A DNA stretch of 45,477 nt from Bacteroidales bacterium (lineage in GTDB: Bacteria; Bacteroidota; Bacteroidia; Bacteroidales; VadinHA17): positions 1-45,477 of the forward strand of contig JAAZBN010000214.1 of the NCBI GenBank assembly GCA_012513795.1, given 5' to 3'. Positions 1 to 8,772 of this stretch are shown piece by piece; position 1 is the stretch's first letter, and each line of letters begins with the position of its first letter. The notes beneath the pieces were generated by a model. The model saw nothing but the letters and a program-made list of their open reading frames with translations, was not told the DNA's origin and searched no databases. A program made the position numbers and the translations under genes.

Positions 1-375
1 GTACTGCTGGTTGATGATGATCCCGATTACCTTTTCCAGGTAGCCTTTTACCTCCGTAAGGAAGGTTTCGAGGTGATTGCCGTGGAGAGCCAGGCTGAAG
101 CGGAGCAGGTCATTGCAAAGATGAAACCGGACATTGCTGTCTTTGATCTTATGATGGAGAGTGATGACAGCGGCTTCATTCTCTGTTACAAACTAAAGAG
201 GAGGTATCCCGAAGTGCCGGTGATACTTGCTACGGCAGTATCACGTGAAACCGGTATAACCTTCGGACTCAGCGGGGAGCAGGACCGCGACTGGATCAGG
301 GCTGATCTCTACCTTGAGAAAGGGGTCAGGCCCGAACAACTTGAACAGGAGTTAAGAAAGCTCTTAAAGATCTGA
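1..375 (+). CDS. Response regulator receiver-domain protein (5' end outside window)
   Basis: The reading frame is open from base 1, so the true start lies upstream; only about 124 residues are visible. The visible part is a receiver (CheY-like) domain: an acidic cluster DDD near the first residues, the phosphoacceptor Asp in the motif AVFDLMM, and then a helix-rich C-terminus ending with no output domain. It probably acts as a stand-alone phosphorelay protein that takes phosphate from a histidine kinase. The next gene, a receiver-kinase hybrid, begins two bases after its stop, so the two are almost certainly co-transcribed and functionally paired. The exact stimulus is unknown; the link to rex downstream suggests redox or hydrogen metabolism (inference). 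Confidence 0.85.
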   Translation, partial: VLLVDDDPDYLFQVAFYLRKEGFEVIAVESQAEAEQVIAKMKPDIAVFDLMMESDDSGFILCYKLKRRYPEVPVILATAVSRETGITFGLSGEQDRDWIRADLYLEKGVRPEQLEQELRKLLKI

Positions 376-377
376 CC

Positions 378-1526
378 ATGGCACAGCTGAAGATATTGGT
401 TGTAGATGACGAACCGGGAATCCGCTCCGGCGTATCAAGGATACTGGGTAATTTCCATGTGACCTATCCTTTTATGGATGAGGATTATACGTTTCAGATA
501 CTGGAAGCAGCCACAGGCGAGGAGGGTATAGAAATAATTGACCGCGAGATGCCTGATATACTGCTTCTTGACAATAAGCTGCCGGGGATACAGGGGGTTG
601 AGGTGCTGGAATATGTCAGGAAAAAGAACTATGATATTGTGGTGGCGATGATCACATCATATGCTTCCATTGATGTCGCTGTAAAAGCGCACAATGACGG
701 AGCTATAGATTTTATACCCAAACCATTCACGCCACAGGAACTGAAGTCTTCCATTGAGCAGATTACCAAGCAGCAATACCTGCGCCGTATAACCCATAAG
801 CTCAAGGTTGAAGGCAGGAAGGTGCGGTTTCAGTTCCTCTCTGTACTGTCGCACGAACTGAAGGCCCCGCTGAATGCAGTTGAAGGATACCTCAAGATGA
901 TGCAGGAGAGACAGATGGGTGACTCCCTCGATGAGTATTCATCTGCCATAGAAAGGTCACTTCAGCGGATAGACAGCATGAGACACCTGATAATGGATCT
1001 GCTCGACTTCACCAAGGTAAGTTTTGAGAGGCAGATGGAAAAGATGCAGAACGTTAACCTCCGTGAGCTGGCTTCGATGGCAGTGGTGACCGTCAGTCCC
1101 TATGCCATACACAAAGACATCCGCTTTGTTACCGAGGTCAACGGATGTGAAACCATCTGGGCAGATCCCAATGATTTCGAGATAATCATGAATAACCTCG
1201 TTTCAAATGCCGTCAAGTACAATAATCACGGAGGTACGGTAACGATAACCCTCGACTGCAATGACAATGAGTTCTCGCTCTCGGTGGCAGACACAGGCAT
1301 AGGAATGAACAATGAAGAGCGTGACATGCTTTTTGAAGAGTTCTCAAGGATACGCAATGACAAGACCCGCAACATCAGCGGCAGCGGTCTGGGCCTCTCC
1401 ATAGTCAAAAAGGTAGTCGATCTATATCATGGCGTGATAAACGTGGAGAGTAATCCGGATAAAGGGTCAGTCTTCACGGTGATAATACCAAGGTCACAGG
1501 TTTCCAATTTAAAGACCGGAATATGA
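378..1526 (+). CDS. Hybrid response regulator / histidine kinase (REC-HisKA-HATPase)
   Basis: A cytoplasmic 382-residue protein with an N-terminal receiver domain (acidic pair D10-D11, phosphoacceptor D65, K115) followed by a kinase core: H-box with H159 in the motif LSHELKAPLN, N-box NNLVSNAVKYN, G1 box DTGIGM and G2 box GSGLGLSIV. There are no membrane segments or PAS domains, so its input probably comes through phosphorylation of its own receiver. This receiver-first order is the reverse of the usual hybrid kinase. Its stop overlaps the start of rex in an ATGA, which couples it to a redox repressor. It is therefore plausibly part of the circuit controlling fermentative or hydrogenase genes, but the target cannot be read from the sequence. 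Confidence 0.88.
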   Translation: MAQLKILVVDDEPGIRSGVSRILGNFHVTYPFMDEDYTFQILEAATGEEGIEIIDREMPDILLLDNKLPGIQGVEVLEYVRKKNYDIVVAMITSYASIDVAVKAHNDGAIDFIPKPFTPQELKSSIEQITKQQYLRRITHKLKVEGRKVRFQFLSVLSHELKAPLNAVEGYLKMMQERQMGDSLDEYSSAIERSLQRIDSMRHLIMDLLDFTKVSFERQMEKMQNVNLRELASMAVVTVSPYAIHKDIRFVTEVNGCETIWADPNDFEIIMNNLVSNAVKYNNHGGTVTITLDCNDNEFSLSVADTGIGMNNEERDMLFEEFSRIRNDKTRNISGSGLGLSIVKKVVDLYHGVINVESNPDKGSVFTVIIPRSQVSNLKTGI

Positions 1527-2161
1527 AGACACTCCCCGGAAAGACAGTTGAACGTCTCAGTCAGTACAGGAGAGCCCTTGCCGCCACCCTGGCTGCCAAT
1601 CGCAACTATGTGTTCTCGCATGAGCTTGCAGCAATGCTGCATATCACAGCCGTACAGGTGCGTCGCGATCTTATGCTTATTGGCTACGGCAGCGTGATGC
1701 GAAAAGGTTATGATGTGAGAGAACTGATAAAAACAATCGGACTGATAATTGATGCCCCCAGCGGACTCAATGTGGCAATCATAGGCATGGGTAACCTGGG
1801 GCGAGCAATTACGGGTTACTTTAAGGGCAAGCGCACCAATATGAATGTGGTGGCTGCCTTTGATGTTGATCCCCAAAAAGTTGGCAAGGTAGTGGCCGGA
1901 GTCAGATGCCATAATATTAACCAGTTAAGGAGCCTGCGCGAGGAGCTTGACATCTCTGTCGCCGTTCTGACCGTTCCGGCTGATCAGGCGGTCTCTGTGG
2001 CCTCTACGCTGGTAAGTAACGGAATAAGGGGTATAATGAACTTCACAACCGTTTCGCTGAACGTCCCGGATAACGTTTACCTTGAAGAGTTTGACATGAT
2101 AACCTCAATAGAGAAAGTGGCATACTTCGTCAAAGAAAACCAGCAGCCTGCAGGGTTATGA
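1523..2161 (+). CDS. rex: Redox-sensing transcriptional repressor Rex
   Basis: Rex represses fermentative and respiratory genes and leaves DNA when NADH rises relative to NAD+. The 212-residue length is normal for the family. The N-terminal winged helix contains the Rex-typical recognition segment VRRDLMLIGYGS followed by KGYDV (about residues 47-67), and the Rossmann domain has the dinucleotide motif GMGNLG near residue 93. It overlaps the upstream kinase gene and the downstream ribF-like gene by ATGA junctions, so four genes are translated as one coupled unit. Association with a flavin nucleotide enzyme and, a few kilobases away, hydE fits redox control; the actual Rex targets are not identifiable here. 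Confidence 0.93.
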   Translation: MKTLPGKTVERLSQYRRALAATLAANRNYVFSHELAAMLHITAVQVRRDLMLIGYGSVMRKGYDVRELIKTIGLIIDAPSGLNVAIIGMGNLGRAITGYFKGKRTNMNVVAAFDVDPQKVGKVVAGVRCHNINQLRSLREELDISVAVLTVPADQAVSVASTLVSNGIRGIMNFTTVSLNVPDNVYLEEFDMITSIEKVAYFVKENQQPAGL

Positions 2162-3069
2162 GAATTTTCAGGAGCTTTGAGGAGGCATCTGTAATACAAT
2201 CCCCCGTAGTGACAACGGGTACTTTTGACGGTGTTCACATTGGCCACAGGACAATCATTAAAAGGCTGAAAAAGCTTGCCTCCGAACATGACGGGGAGAG
2301 TGTGCTGATAACATTCCATCCTCATCCAAGGGTGGTCCTCTATCCCGAGACAGCCGGCAAGGGGCTAAAGCTGATCTGTTCACAGGAAGAGAAGATTGAA
2401 CTGCTGCGCAAGGCGGGACTGGACAATATCATTATTATTGAGTTCACACGCCATTTTGCGCGGATCACCAGCGAAGAGTTCGTGAGAGACATCCTCTGTG
2501 GCACCCTTGGAGCAAAGGTTATAGTGGTGGGTCATAATCATCATTTCGGGTTTAACCAGCAGGGCGACTATCGTACGCTGTGGGCCTGGAGGGAAAAATA
2601 TGGCTTTGAGGCCGAAGAGATACCCATGCAGGAGGTGCAGAATGAGACTGTCAGCTCTACGCGTATCAGGCAGGCGCTGACAGAGGGATATATCCAGCGC
2701 GCCAATGCTTATCTGGACCATTTCTATCTTGTCATTGGCACCGCAGTAGAGGAGGATCCGGCTATAAGTCCACAGGTGCCGATGATACGTATTCCCGTAT
2801 CTGATGTCACCAAGCTCCTGCCTGCACCGGGCCTGTACGCAGTATCATGTGCGGCAGAGACATACTTTTCAAGGGGTATGGCGTTTATTCCTGACAACGC
2901 TGCGCCGTTGCCTGATCTCTTCCTTCACCTGGAGAATTATGAGAGTGATATCCCGGGCAAAAGAATGACTCTATTTTTTCATAAACGGCTGGATGCGAGC
3001 CGAATGACGGCTGATGCGGCTAAAGCCCTTATCGCAGGAGCAGGGGAGATGAGGGAGCTTATCTTCTGA
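2158..3069 (+). CDS. ribF: RibF-like FAD synthetase with degenerate riboflavin kinase domain
   Basis: RibF enzymes phosphorylate riboflavin to FMN and adenylate FMN to FAD. The N-terminal FMN adenylyltransferase half is intact: GTFDGVHIGH at residues 21-30 and the late motif VSSTRIRQAL. The C-terminal half keeps the riboflavin-kinase-like outline (KLLPAPGLYAV) but lacks the usual GRxLGFPTAN flavin/Mg-binding motif, and the position of the catalytic Glu in the normal IEVHL strand reads LFLHL. The protein may therefore make FAD from FMN but no longer make FMN. Start ATG overlaps the rex stop. The total length, 303 residues, is close to normal RibF, so this is domain decay rather than truncation. 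Loss of kinase activity is inference. Confidence 0.82.
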   Translation: MRIFRSFEEASVIQSPVVTTGTFDGVHIGHRTIIKRLKKLASEHDGESVLITFHPHPRVVLYPETAGKGLKLICSQEEKIELLRKAGLDNIIIIEFTRHFARITSEEFVRDILCGTLGAKVIVVGHNHHFGFNQQGDYRTLWAWREKYGFEAEEIPMQEVQNETVSSTRIRQALTEGYIQRANAYLDHFYLVIGTAVEEDPAISPQVPMIRIPVSDVTKLLPAPGLYAVSCAAETYFSRGMAFIPDNAAPLPDLFLHLENYESDIPGKRMTLFFHKRLDASRMTADAAKALIAGAGEMRELIF

Positions 3070-3162
3070 TATGCCTGATCAAAGAGCTGATCACCGTTCC
3101 TCCTCTACTGACTGCGTGATAGGAAAATCACCGTTCCTGACCTCACTCAACGCGATAGACCG

Positions 3163-5739
3163 TTAATATCCGTACCTTCCTTCCGGTCTCAGAGTCTGGC
3201 CGAAAAATACTGCATTCATGAACAGTTTCGAGGTGCCGAACCATATGGCCCTGAAGTTGGTGTCGTCATAGATCGAGATCACCCTCCCCGCACCCGGATG
3301 AACAGCCACAACGGCGCTGCCGGCAATCCGCTGCAGATTCTCTTTTGAGCAGTACCCGCTAAGCAACGGGTCAGATATGTATTTAACCGGAGTGTTATAG
3401 CTTCTTCCTGTTACCTTCACGGCCGATGCATCAGTCTTGAATACCGGCAGGTATTGTTGCGTGTACCCGTAACAGAGTGGATGAGTGATATCAACCTCTG
3501 CCCTGAAGATCGTCCCCGGAACTGACTGTATAGCCCTTGCTGCATTTCTCCCGGAGAAAATACTCTCCTTTTCCGGATCAGTTCCTGCGGCTTCAATGTA
3601 ACTAATGTCCGCAAAATCGTTTGCCGCCAGCCAGCGGTTGCCTCCACGGTAGCCTATAATGGTTCCTCCCGAGCGTGACCAGTTGCGCAGACCCTCAATC
3701 ACGACGGGTGACATAGACGGATTGCCGGCAATGATTATCACGTTGTATTTGCTAAGATTGGCCGACCCCATTCTTGACGGAGTGACCAGAGTGACAGGCA
3801 TGCCGTAGCGCACATCCAGGAGGTGCCAAATCTCACCTGCATCATCCACCGGTGTACCATCCTCAATAACCAGCATCACTGACGGCCTGCTCAGGACCGT
3901 GAACCCTCCGCTGCCAAGGTCTATTCCTGCCGTGGTCAGTCCGGAGGTGACGCCGTGAACAGTTATGCCACACTCCGCTGCCACCCTGCGGAGAGTAGCG
4001 GTGATCTTTGCGGAAGTGAGCAGATTCTCTCCCCGCTGAACCATGATAGTACCGTAACCGAAGTTCTTTTCCTTCCCGTCATTTGTAACTGCAGTGAATG
4101 GTGCCATTGCAACCCTGGTGGTCAGGCCGGCCGACTGGATCATGTAAAGTGCCTTCGGTGCATATGTGTCACCCCACTCGAAGAGCCATGCATAATCAGT
4201 TTCCGTGCTGTTGACTGTTCCGGCAGGGAAAAGCGGTGCCGTCACCCGTTCTCCTGCAATGCCGGCCGCCTCGGTGCTGCCCAGTGAGGTGTAGCTGAGG
4301 TTGAAGGCCATCGGCATGACCCAGGTGGAGATATCATAAAAGACGGTGTCCGAAAATGTCTTTACCGTTTCGAACAGGGTTCTGACGAAACGATATTCCT
4401 TCTGTCTGGCAGGAACAAAATAACTGTCGCCGGGGCTGTAGGTGACGCCTCCTTTGGTGATCTGGCGGCTGCACCTGTATACCTCTATCCTGTGACGCAG
4501 CAGATTCTCGATAAAATGAGCACAGGCACTACGGTCGGTGCCGGCGTTGAAGAGATAGCCCTTTACAGGGGCAGCAGCAGCTTCCCTGAGCGCAGAGAGA
4601 TAAAACTCACGCTGCATATCCAGCAGTCTGACCCTCATGTTTATCCCTGCCTCTATGGTTGAGAGTGAAACGGTGAACTGGTTCCTGATTGCAAAGGGAA
4701 AGGAAAGCACTCCGCCCGGCACCTCGCGCAGGTGCCCTTTGGTGCCGGCCTGCTCGAAGAGAATTCCAACTGACCCGTGAATATCCGGATAGGAAGAGCC
4801 CTTCCCGAGGTAGTAATCGTCAAAACTCTCCTCAGTGTAATAAAAGCTGCCGATGGAGTCAAGATACCTTGCATGGTAACTGCCAATCTCAGCAGTAAGT
4901 ATCTGGTTGTCCGGTGGGACCACGGGGTTGTTGCGCGACTGTACGCCGGGCTGGAAGAAGAATGTGGAGTTGGCGCCCATTTCATGATGGTCAGTGTTGA
5001 TGTTGGGCATCCAGGAGTAGTATGCATCAACGCGGCCTACGCTTTCCGGGTGCTGAAGCATGAGATAGTCGCGGTTAAGATCAAACCAATAGTGGTTGGT
5101 CCGGCCTCCGGGCCACGCTTCGTTGAACTCACGGCCTGAAGGATCGGTGGACAGAGTCATTCCCCGGTGCATATTGACCCATGTTGAGTGACGCTGCAGT
5201 CCGTCAGGATTGAGCGAAGGGTCCACCAGTATGATGCATCTGTCAAGTATTTCATCAATTTTGGTTCCCTGACCCGCGACAAGATAATAAGCTGTAAGGA
5301 GTGATGCGTTCTGGGCACTCGACTCGTTGCCGTGCACTCCGTAACCAAGCTTGATGATCAGCGGCATCTCAGCCGTGTTGATGCTTTTGGCAACCGCCGG
5401 ATCGGATAGCTTCAGGTGCTCAAGCCTTATCTCCTCAAGGCGGGCCATGTTCTCTTCAGAGGTAATGATCAGCTGCCCCAGTGGCCTTCCTTCCCAGCTC
5501 TTGCCATACTCTTCCCATTTTGCTCTGTCCGAGACAGCATCCAGCTGTTTCATGTAACCCACCAGCTTGTCATGGGTGACATGCCATTCGCCGACCTCAT
5601 GACCGATGGAGGCGGGTGGAGGAATGCTGCTGTCAAAGGAGACTCCTGCTGGCATATAATATTCAAGTGTCGGGTGTGTCTGACCAAAACTTATCAGTGA
5701 TGCCAGCAGGATCACTGATGAAAGGAGCGTTCTCTTCAT
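3163..5739 (-). CDS. Secreted M14-family zinc carboxypeptidase with C-terminal amidotransferase-like region
   Basis: A predicted secreted or periplasmic metallopeptidase. I place the start at 5739, where the protein begins with a clean signal peptide (MKRTLLSSVILLASLISFGQ); an upstream ATG at 5766 would add nine residues ahead of it. The M14 zinc site is visible as HGNES (H136, E139) and a histidine in the DHHEMG motif (H251 or H252), with the probable catalytic Glu E329 in GILFEQAG. The last ~400 residues hold a beta-alpha segment like class I glutamine-amidotransferase folds (VIIIAGNPSM, then a GGTIIGYRGGN loop), as in long Bacteroidota M14 proteins. It lies 80 bp after hydE on the same strand. 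Substrate is not known; peptide degradation is likely. Confidence 0.85.
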   Translation of the reverse strand: MKRTLLSSVILLASLISFGQTHPTLEYYMPAGVSFDSSIPPPASIGHEVGEWHVTHDKLVGYMKQLDAVSDRAKWEEYGKSWEGRPLGQLIITSEENMARLEEIRLEHLKLSDPAVAKSINTAEMPLIIKLGYGVHGNESSAQNASLLTAYYLVAGQGTKIDEILDRCIILVDPSLNPDGLQRHSTWVNMHRGMTLSTDPSGREFNEAWPGGRTNHYWFDLNRDYLMLQHPESVGRVDAYYSWMPNINTDHHEMGANSTFFFQPGVQSRNNPVVPPDNQILTAEIGSYHARYLDSIGSFYYTEESFDDYYLGKGSSYPDIHGSVGILFEQAGTKGHLREVPGGVLSFPFAIRNQFTVSLSTIEAGINMRVRLLDMQREFYLSALREAAAAPVKGYLFNAGTDRSACAHFIENLLRHRIEVYRCSRQITKGGVTYSPGDSYFVPARQKEYRFVRTLFETVKTFSDTVFYDISTWVMPMAFNLSYTSLGSTEAAGIAGERVTAPLFPAGTVNSTETDYAWLFEWGDTYAPKALYMIQSAGLTTRVAMAPFTAVTNDGKEKNFGYGTIMVQRGENLLTSAKITATLRRVAAECGITVHGVTSGLTTAGIDLGSGGFTVLSRPSVMLVIEDGTPVDDAGEIWHLLDVRYGMPVTLVTPSRMGSANLSKYNVIIIAGNPSMSPVVIEGLRNWSRSGGTIIGYRGGNRWLAANDFADISYIEAAGTDPEKESIFSGRNAARAIQSVPGTIFRAEVDITHPLCYGYTQQYLPVFKTDASAVKVTGRSYNTPVKYISDPLLSGYCSKENLQRIAGSAVVAVHPGAGRVISIYDDTNFRAIWFGTSKLFMNAVFFGQTLRPEGRYGY

Positions 5740-5819
5740 CACATCAGGTTTATGTACATCGAGCAATTTCGGAAAAAAGAGGATTGGTTGTTACGGCAGC
5801 TGCTTGTTCTGCAGCATAA

Positions 5820-6908
5820 TCACCTCACGGTCCGCCGCCTGCCGTAGTGGGGAGTATCACCCCATATGCCCAGCTCTACGGTTGTTCCTGGTAGCAGATC
5901 GAGGTTCAGTCCGCTGACATTTGACTCATCTGCCTCACGATATCCGGGCTTGCCTTCATAAATCAGATAGCCTGACCTGTATCTGGCGGGAGTGAGATTG
6001 GGCATCACCACATTGGCTCCGCATGATATTGCCTTCTCACGACCGGCAGGATCAATGGTCTGCATGGCTGTGGAGGCTACAATATTGATATCCTTCATGA
6101 TGATCCTCAATACTGCTATCATCCTGAGAGTCAAATTAAAACGTTCATTAAGGAACAGGTTGTCCGTACCTCTTGATCCCAGCGGAGTGTCTGAGTGCTC
6201 AATAAATGGCCCCATACCGCACATGTCAATATCAAAATCACGCATGAAAACAAGATCATCCGCCAGGTCGCTCATGGTCTGGTTAGGCAGTCCCACCATC
6301 ACACCTGTGCCGGTCTGGTAACCGGTCTCCTGTATTGCCTTCAGGCATTCAAGCCTCCTGTGGTACCTGTGCATGTCATCATCAGGGTGCACCCTCCGGT
6401 AGAGAGCCTCGCTGGAGGCTTCAATCCTCAGCAGGTAGCGGTGGGCGCCGGCGTCAAACCATCTTTGATAAGTCTCCCTGCTCTGCTCGCCGAGAGAAAG
6501 TGTTATTCCAAGCCTGTTATCAGTCATCTTCCGGATAGACCTTACCAGTTCCTCAACAGTTTCAACAATACTGTTTGATGAGTTTTCTCCTGACTGTATG
6601 GCTATTGAGCCCAGATTGAGTTTGTAGGCAGTCATTGCAGCTTCCAGCACCTCCTCCCGTGACATGGTGTACCTTTCAATCTTCACGTTGTCACTTCTGA
6701 CGCCACAATAGAGGCAGTTCTTGCCGCAAATGTTAGAATATTCAATGAGTCCCCTCAGGTAAACATGATTCCCCACATAGCGATCCCTGACGGCTGCTGC
6801 TCTGCGATAGAGCAGGGGAGCCTCCTCCTCATTGCACTGAAGCATGGCAAGTATGTCTGACCGGTCAGGGTTTGCCTTTCCCAGAACAGATGCTATGGAG
6901 TCCCCCAT
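5820..6908 (-). CDS. hydE: [FeFe]-hydrogenase H-cluster radical SAM maturase HydE
   Basis: HydE is a radical SAM enzyme needed to build the di-iron subcluster of [FeFe] hydrogenase together with HydG and HydF. The radical SAM cysteine motif CxxxCxxC is C61, C65 and C68 in NICGKNCLYCGV, and the surrounding NxCGxxCxYCG sequence is the HydE/BioB-like form. The 362-residue length matches HydE. Downstream motifs such as GMGPFIEHSDTPL and PNLTPARYR are typical of HydE. Neither hydF, hydG nor the hydrogenase itself is in the window. It sits 67 bp after a C69 peptidase gene and 80 bp before an M14 peptidase gene, so co-transcription with peptide-degrading enzymes is possible. Confidence 0.93.
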   Translation of the reverse strand: MGDSIASVLGKANPDRSDILAMLQCNEEEAPLLYRRAAAVRDRYVGNHVYLRGLIEYSNICGKNCLYCGVRSDNVKIERYTMSREEVLEAAMTAYKLNLGSIAIQSGENSSNSIVETVEELVRSIRKMTDNRLGITLSLGEQSRETYQRWFDAGAHRYLLRIEASSEALYRRVHPDDDMHRYHRRLECLKAIQETGYQTGTGVMVGLPNQTMSDLADDLVFMRDFDIDMCGMGPFIEHSDTPLGSRGTDNLFLNERFNLTLRMIAVLRIIMKDINIVASTAMQTIDPAGREKAISCGANVVMPNLTPARYRSGYLIYEGKPGYREADESNVSGLNLDLLPGTTVELGIWGDTPHYGRRRTVR

Positions 6909-6975
6909 CTTACTTGTGAATTGTATAACGTTAACAAGCGGGACCCTGAAGAGTTCACCTACGGTATCAATTAAA

Positions 6976-8598
6976 TCAGAATCCCCTGCCGAACATCTGC
7001 CAGAATTCTGCTTTCATTTCCTGCCAGCGGCTCATGGCGCCATGAGCAAATGCGTTGGTATATTCCGTTACCGCCTTTCTGGCCTCATCGTTTTTGCCTT
7101 CCTTAACCAGTCCTTTCACTCTCTCTTCCAGTGCTGGCAGTTCGGCAAGCGCTTTCTGTTCCATTTCGGCAACAGCCGGTTCCAGAAGTTTGCGACCGCG
7201 GTCCCAGTTCACCGCTGACAGCCTGTTGGCTTCGCGGAACGACCATATGGCTGCGTCTTCGCGATAGCGGTGCTGCCCGCATATGCGGAAGCTCTGCGGC
7301 AGTGCCATGGTGCCGGAGAAGATCGGGATGCGGGGGCTCTGGCCCGGGTTGTCAAACGAGAACCATGCCACAGCACCAACCTCGTCAGGCAGCCATGAAC
7401 GGCATTGTATGACGTGCGAGTATGAGCAACCGGCGATTGCAATTGTACGCTGCCTCTCGATGGTGCCTGGCTTCAGCTCGTTGATGAGGGTGCGGATGTC
7501 ATTATTCATCCAGTTGTTGAAGGCGGGTGACTTTACCGTATCGGTAACCTCATTGCCGGCTTCATCCTTTTTCCTAACAGTAATCATCAGGTTTTTCGTC
7601 ATGTCATATGGTGTGCCCTCGTAGGTCTCGCGGAAGAGAGCCATCACATCACTGACAGAGAGCTTTTTCTCCGGCTTCACCGAGAAGGGGAGTTCTTCCA
7701 TCTCCATCGTCAGGTTCAGTCCGGGTGCGAGGGTGCTGAGCACGAAAAAATCGCGGATGGCGTAGGGCTTCCCGGTGCCTATTACCTTGTAGAATTTGAA
7801 CGGTTCCTTCCCGTCCCAGAAACCAAGATCTTTTGCCTTTTTGCGCAGGTCGGCGGAGGTCATGAAGTGATCGGGGTCCTTGAAATTCACTTCGGAGATT
7901 CTTGGAATGTTGGCGGCAATACCAACATGGTCATCAGGTATCCTCTGAGCCACCCAGAGTGCCGAGGGTTTACCCGGTCCCGAGCCGGCTATCTCAAGCT
8001 GCCACACCTCCTGCGGGTCTGCAATTGTGATGCATTCGGCAAGGTCACCGTAACCATACTCTTCTGCCAACGATCCTATTAGTGCTATTGCCTGGCGTGC
8101 CGTTGTACAGCGCTGAAGCGCTATCCTCTCAAGCTCCTCAATCAGGAATAGACCATCCTGGTTGATCAGATCCCTCTTGCCGTAAATGGTTGTTTCCCCG
8201 ATGGCGAGTTGCTTCTCGTTAAGGCAGGGGTATGCCGTGTTGAGGTATGCGTATGTCTCCTTCACCTCGGGGACTTCGCCCTTGCGCGTCACGTTGGTCA
8301 TGTCCCAAGACTCCTCGGTGTGCATGGTGCCCCAGTAGACAGGGTGCACAGTGTCTCTTTCGAAAGTCATTGCCGGAACCACTTCGAGCCAGGTGCGGTA
8401 TCTTCCGTCGCAGGTGTGAGAGGTCATCACCGACCCGTCGGTGGAAGCCAGTCTGCCGACCATGATGCTGGTGCAGTTTTCGGCGTAGCCGGGTCCGTCA
8501 GGGTCAATGTTTTTTCTAGTTTGTGAATAGGAAATCTGGGTAAAATTCAGTAACAGGATCGTCAGAGCGGCGGAGTAGAATCGGAAAGTTGGTTTCAT
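6976..8598 (-). CDS. C69-family dipeptidase
   Basis: Family C69 (PepD-type) enzymes are N-terminal nucleophile hydrolases that cleave dipeptides. The predicted nucleophile is Cys42 in ENCTSIMVG, followed by the family's ASTDGSV segment; C69 proteins become active when this Cys is exposed by processing. A hydrophobic signal-like segment ending in SYSQ precedes it, so the enzyme is probably exported. I chose ATG 8598 (MKPTFRFYS...); ATG 8610, four codons upstream, is also possible. A TATCTTTG promoter element lies upstream. It is the first gene of a leftward run with hydE and an M14 peptidase, suggesting a peptide-fermentation role. Confidence 0.88.
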   Translation of the reverse strand: MKPTFRFYSAALTILLLNFTQISYSQTRKNIDPDGPGYAENCTSIMVGRLASTDGSVMTSHTCDGRYRTWLEVVPAMTFERDTVHPVYWGTMHTEESWDMTNVTRKGEVPEVKETYAYLNTAYPCLNEKQLAIGETTIYGKRDLINQDGLFLIEELERIALQRCTTARQAIALIGSLAEEYGYGDLAECITIADPQEVWQLEIAGSGPGKPSALWVAQRIPDDHVGIAANIPRISEVNFKDPDHFMTSADLRKKAKDLGFWDGKEPFKFYKVIGTGKPYAIRDFFVLSTLAPGLNLTMEMEELPFSVKPEKKLSVSDVMALFRETYEGTPYDMTKNLMITVRKKDEAGNEVTDTVKSPAFNNWMNNDIRTLINELKPGTIERQRTIAIAGCSYSHVIQCRSWLPDEVGAVAWFSFDNPGQSPRIPIFSGTMALPQSFRICGQHRYREDAAIWSFREANRLSAVNWDRGRKLLEPAVAEMEQKALAELPALEERVKGLVKEGKNDEARKAVTEYTNAFAHGAMSRWQEMKAEFWQMFGRGF

Positions 8599-8656
8599 GT
8601 GAAAAAGCATTACAGTTCAGCAACAAAAATAATCAGGCTTCCCAATCAGGCTCGCT

Positions 8657-8664
8657 CAAAGATA
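8657..8664 (-). promoter_or_regulatory. Candidate -7 element for the C69 dipeptidase gene
   Basis: TATCTTTG on the minus strand matches the Bacteroidota -7 consensus TAnnTTTG. It lies about 60 bp before the start codon. No good -33 TTTG is seen at the usual spacing, and a second match, TATTTTTG at 8624-8631, is nearer the gene. Confidence 0.4.
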
Positions 8665-8721
8665 ATATTCTACAACATACCGGTGATCATAACTGAATTG
8701 CACAACATGTTTAACATATCA

Positions 8722-8752
8722 TTTGGTAAGTTTTAAAATGTTTCTACCTTTC
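8722..8752 (+). promoter_or_regulatory. Candidate promoter for the acyl-CoA synthetase gene
   Basis: TTTG (8722-8725), a 19-base spacer and TACCTTTC (8745-8752) form a near-consensus Bacteroidota promoter (TTTG, 17-23 bases, TAnnTTTG; one mismatch). It ends 20 bases before the start codon, so the leader would be very short. Confidence 0.55.
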
Positions 8753-8772
8753 CAGCAACAGAGACCCCAGTT

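Noticed and set aside
3955..5139. Several plus-strand frames of 60-120 codons opposite the M14 gene
   Set aside because: They are antisense shadows of a strongly supported peptidase gene and have no domain features.
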